A stretch of 8,032 nt of DNA from Prevotellaceae bacterium. GTDB taxonomy: Bacteria; Bacteroidota; Bacteroidia; Bacteroidales; Bacteroidaceae. Within the stretch, counting starts at the first letter, position 1. Every line of letters begins with the position of its first letter. The notes below the pieces were generated by a model. It saw nothing but the letters and a program-made list of their open reading frames with translations. It had not been told where the DNA came from and did no database searches. The DNA is taken from the NCBI GenBank assembly GCA_003150315.1, contig QAML01000040.1, forward strand, positions 1 to 8,032. Reading direction: 5' to 3'. This document shows, piece after piece, positions 5,611 to 8,032 of this stretch. A program made the position numbers and the translations under genes.

Positions 5611-7728
5611 CTAACCATTCCTGCGCATGGTCAGCGAGATGCGGTTGCGGACGGTGTCGATGCCCGTGACCTTTACCTCGACGTGCTGGCCCAGGTGCAC
5701 CACGTCCGCGGGCGATGCGACGTAACGGTCGGCCAGCTGCGAGATGTGCACCAGCCCGTCCTGTTTGACACCGATGTCGACGAAGGCTCCGAAGGCCGTG
5801 ATGTTCGTCACGATGCCCGGCAGGAGCATTCCTGCGCGCAGGTCGTCGATCGTGTGCACGTTGGGGTCGAACGAGAAGACCTGCAATTGCTCCCGCGGGT
5901 CGAGGCCCTGCTTGTCGAGCGCTTCGAGAATGTCCGTCACGGTCGGCAGCCCCACCTCTCCGCTCACATATCGTTCGGGCCGGACGGCCTTGCGCAGGGC
6001 TTTGTCCGCGAGCAGCTGCTCGACGCTGACGCCCGCATCGGCTGCCATGCGTTCGGCAATGTGGTACGATTCGGGATGCACAGCGCTGTTGTCCAGCGGG
6101 TTCGTGCCGCCCACGACGCGCAGGAATCCGGCGGCCTGCTCGAAGGCTTTGGCTCCCAGCCGCGGCACCTTGAGCAGCGCCTTGCGGCTTTTGAAATCCC
6201 CGTTCGCGGCGCGGTAGGCCACGATGTTTTCCGCCAGTGCCGGCCCGAGTCCCGAAATGTAGGTCAGGATGTGTTTCGAGGCGGTGTTGATGTTCACGCC
6301 GACCCGGTTGACGCAGCTCTCCACCACCGTGGTCAAACGCGCCTTGAGTTTCGACTGGTCGACGCTGTGCTGGTACTGTCCGACGCCGATCGACTTGGGG
6401 TCGATTTTGACCAGCTCCGAAAGGGGGTCGATCAGGCGGCGTCCGATGCTTACGGCTCCGCGCACCGTCACGTCGTAGTCGGGGAATTCCTCGCGGGCCG
6501 CGGCCGACGCCGAGTAGACCGATGCGCCGTCTTCGCTCACCATGAAGACCTCGACACCCTCCAATCCCAGCCCGCGAACCAGTTGTTCGGTCTCGCGGCC
6601 TGCCGTGCCGTCGCCGATGGCGAATGCCTCGGCTTTGTACTTCGCGGCCAGCGCCCGGAGGGTCTCGGCGGCCTCGGCATAGTGGTTTTGCGGAGGATGC
6701 GGATAGATGGTCGTGTTGTGGAGCAGGCCTCCCTGCGAGTCGAGCGCCACGACCTTGCACCCCGTGCGGAATCCGGGATCGAGGGCGATCACGCGCTTCT
6801 GGCCCAGCGGCGATGAAAGCAACAACTGCCGCAGGTTCTCGGCGAAGACCCGGATTGCCTCGTCGTCGGCCTTCTCCTTGGCCGCCGCCAGCTGTTCGGT
6901 CTCGATCGAGGGACGCATCAGGCGTTTGAACGAATCTGCGGCTGCCGCCTCCATCCAGGTGCGTGTCGTCGAACCGGGGCGAATGAACCGGCGGCATAGC
7001 CCCTCGATGCAGCGGTCGGCGTCGACGTCGACCGTGATCTTCAGAATGCCTTCGTCGGCCCCGCGGCGCATGGCCAGGAAACGGTGTGACGAGATGTTGC
7101 GCAGCGGTGTCGCGGCGTCGAAATAATCGGAGTATTTGGCTCCTTCGGCCTCCTTACCTTTCACGAGTTTCGTGTGCACGACCCCTTCGCGGGCGAAGGT
7201 GCGGCGCAGGCCGTTGCGGGCCTGTTCATCCTCCGAAATGCGTTCGGCGATGATGTCGCACGCTCCGGCGAGGGCCTCCTCGGGCGTCGGCACTTCGGCC
7301 GAGATATAACGCCGGGCCTGCTGCGCCGCGTCGCGGGCCTGCTGGGCCATGATGAGGTCGGCCAGCGGCTCCAATCCCCGCTCGCGGGCTGCCGTGGCGC
7401 GGGTGCGACGCTTGGGCTTGTAAGGGAGATAGAGGTCTTCCAGCTCCACCGAATCCCAGCACCCCTCGATGCGCCGACGGAGCTCCGGAGTCAGTTTTCC
7501 CTGTTCCTCGATGGTCGAGAGTACGGTTTGACGACGGGCTTCGAGCTCGGTGAGACGTTCCAACAGCTCTTTGACGGCGCCTACCTGCAATTCGTCGAGC
7601 GAACCGGTCGCCTCCTTGCGGTAGCGGCTGATGAAGGGAATCGTCGCGCCGTCGCGCAGCAGGCGTACGGTGCCCTGCACTTGCGGCAGGGTGATCTGGA
7701 GTCGTCGGGAGATGATTTGTTCGATCAT
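5611..7728 (-). CDS. tex: Transcription accessory protein Tex
   Basis: The product has 705 residues from ATG 7728-7726 (MIEQIISRRL). A longer frame from 7773 would start upstream of the -7 element at 7755-7748, so it is rejected. Domain order is that of Tex. The N-terminal helical region contains RYRKEATGSLDE (35-46) and EDLYLPYKPKRRTR (97-110). A YqgF/RNase H-like fold starts with RVIALDPGFRTGCKV (312-326) and IGDGTAGRETE (371-381). A helix-hairpin-helix pair is centred on ISGLGPALAENIVAYR (491-506) and VPRLGAKAFE (521-530). A C-terminal S1 RNA-binding domain runs about 633-703 (GIVTNITAFGAFVDIGVKQD). Tex is a cytoplasmic nucleic-acid-binding protein linked to transcription in bacteria. The protein ends directly after S1, without the tail many homologues have, so it is on the short side but complete. 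Confidence 0.95.
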   Translation of the reverse strand: MIEQIISRRLQITLPQVQGTVRLLRDGATIPFISRYRKEATGSLDELQVGAVKELLERLTELEARRQTVLSTIEEQGKLTPELRRRIEGCWDSVELEDLYLPYKPKRRTRATAARERGLEPLADLIMAQQARDAAQQARRYISAEVPTPEEALAGACDIIAERISEDEQARNGLRRTFAREGVVHTKLVKGKEAEGAKYSDYFDAATPLRNISSHRFLAMRRGADEGILKITVDVDADRCIEGLCRRFIRPGSTTRTWMEAAAADSFKRLMRPSIETEQLAAAKEKADDEAIRVFAENLRQLLLSSPLGQKRVIALDPGFRTGCKVVALDSQGGLLHNTTIYPHPPQNHYAEAAETLRALAAKYKAEAFAIGDGTAGRETEQLVRGLGLEGVEVFMVSEDGASVYSASAAAREEFPDYDVTVRGAVSIGRRLIDPLSELVKIDPKSIGVGQYQHSVDQSKLKARLTTVVESCVNRVGVNINTASKHILTYISGLGPALAENIVAYRAANGDFKSRKALLKVPRLGAKAFEQAAGFLRVVGGTNPLDNSAVHPESYHIAERMAADAGVSVEQLLADKALRKAVRPERYVSGEVGLPTVTDILEALDKQGLDPREQLQVFSFDPNVHTIDDLRAGMLLPGIVTNITAFGAFVDIGVKQDGLVHISQLADRYVASPADVVHLGQHVEVKVTGIDTVRNRISLTMRRNG

Positions 7729-7747
7729 GTTCGGAAATCTTTGGATA

Positions 7748-7779
7748 CAAAGATAGTGCAAGGTGAGCGGCAAACCAAA
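7748..7779 (-). promoter_or_regulatory. Promoter of tex
   Basis: Minus strand: TTTG at 7779-7776 (-33), a 20-base spacer, then TATCTTTG at 7755-7748 (-7), both at consensus. The -7 element is 19 bp before the tex ATG, so the leader is short. The -33 element lies inside the first copy of the 74-bp tandem repeat. Confidence 0.65.
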
Positions 7780-7928
7780 CTTGTTTGAGTTTGTCCGAAC
7801 CGCCGCCTATCTAAGGCGCAGCCAAAGTAGTGCAAGGTGAGCGGCAAACCAAACTTGTTTGGGTTTGTCCGAACCGCCGCCTGTCTAAGGCGCAGCCAAA
7901 GTAGCGCAAGGTGCGCGGCAAACCAAAA
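7754..7928. repeat. 74-bp tandem repeat, about 2.4 copies, upstream of tex
   Basis: Copy 1 spans 7754-7827 and copy 2 spans 7828-7901, identical except at 7788/7862 and 7809/7883 (A to G in both). A partial third copy (7902-7928) diverges slightly (TAGCGCAAGG, GCGCGG). Each unit carries CAAACCAAACTTGTTTG, giving several TTTG motifs on the minus strand, and GGCGGCGGTTCGGAC. Each junction retains a degenerate -7 (TACTTTG rather than TATCTTTG). The unit therefore looks like a duplicated promoter region in front of tex. Confidence 0.85.
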
Positions 7929-7960
7929 TATCCGGCAACCCGCAAGGGCCGCCGGATATT
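7927..7960 (-). terminator. Hairpin terminator after the right-hand partial gene
   Basis: AATATCCGGC (7927-7936) pairs perfectly with GCCGGATATT (7951-7960). On the minus strand the stem is followed by TTGGTTTG, a modest T-rich tail. It lies 19 bp after the stop of the partial gene at 7980-8032 and separates that gene from the tex promoter repeats. Confidence 0.6.
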
Positions 7961-7979
7961 ATTGATATAACCGAATCGG

Positions 7980-8032
7980 TTATTTTTGGTATGATGCTTT
8001 TACGAAAGGCGCTTCCTGGAGGTATTCGATGC
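7980..8032 (-). CDS. C-terminal end of an unidentified gene (partial)
   Basis: On the minus strand a frame enters from the right edge and encodes IEYLQEAPFVKASYQK, ending with TAA at 7982-7980. Only 16 residues are visible, too few to name a family. The following hairpin at 7960-7927 fits a gene end. A short plus-strand ATG frame at 7991 also runs off the edge, but it would need a promoter inside the terminator region and is less likely. Confidence 0.5.
   Translation of the reverse strand, partial: IEYLQEAPFVKASYQK

Noticed and set aside
5528..6997. Long 489-codon minus-strand frame inside tex, and a 423-codon plus-strand frame
   Set aside because: They are arginine-, glycine- and alanine-rich shadows of the GC-rich tex coding sequence; tex has the recognisable domains.
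7968..7987. Small hairpin TAACCG-AAT-CGGTTA followed by TTTTT on the plus strand
   Set aside because: Terminator-like, but only a 6-bp stem, it overlaps the stop codon of the minus-strand partial gene, and no plus-strand gene ends there.

Overview
The window looks like chromosomal DNA from a gut Bacteroidales bacterium, most plausibly Alistipes or another Rikenellaceae member. The reasons are the GC-rich housekeeping genes, several promoters with the Bacteroidetes -7 element TAnnTTTG (462-469 before the tRNA; 7755-7748 and 5543-5536 on the minus strand), a Cys lipoprotein leader and the lack of strong Shine-Dalgarno sites. The genus is inferred from style only.

Layout. 1-342 (-) is the N-terminal part of dprA, cut by the window edge. 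439-609 (+) holds a promoter and an intact tRNA-Cys(GCA). 598-4457 is an AT-rich genomic island inserted in the 3' end of that tRNA. It is bounded by a perfect 15-bp direct repeat, CGCTTCAGACCTCAA, at 598-612 and 4443-4457. 4527-5498 (-) encodes a DUF362-family lipoprotein. 5611-7728 (-) encodes the transcription accessory protein Tex, preceded by a 74-bp tandem repeat that supplies promoter sequence. 7980-8032 (-) is the tail of an unidentified gene with its own terminator at 7960-7927.

The island is the interesting part. It carries a compact restriction-modification system: a C-protein-like XRE controller (939-1169, +), one base later an HNH endonuclease candidate (1171-2238, +), and convergently a methyltransferase fused to a half-size Type I-like specificity region (4169-2235, -). 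There is no HsdR-type helicase, so this is not Type I. The closest concept I know is the AhdI-like (Type IIH) arrangement of a Type I-style methylase, a separate nuclease and a C protein, here with M and S fused and an HNH nuclease. A 17-bp palindromic element, ATGCTAAyTTwAGTATG, occurs exactly twice in the island's promoter regions: upstream of the controller/nuclease genes (871-887) and upstream of the methylase gene (4223-4239). I propose both as C-protein operators.

The island has no intact integrase. Directly inside its left end, at 663-866 (-), is a short frame resembling part of the arm-binding domain of a Bacteroidetes tyrosine recombinase. It ends flush against the controller's operator region. 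The island therefore looks like an integrative element whose integrase was lost, leaving the R-M cassette fixed at the tRNA. Insertion also separated tRNA-Cys from what was probably its own terminator (now 4462-4508) and gave it a new one (611-659).
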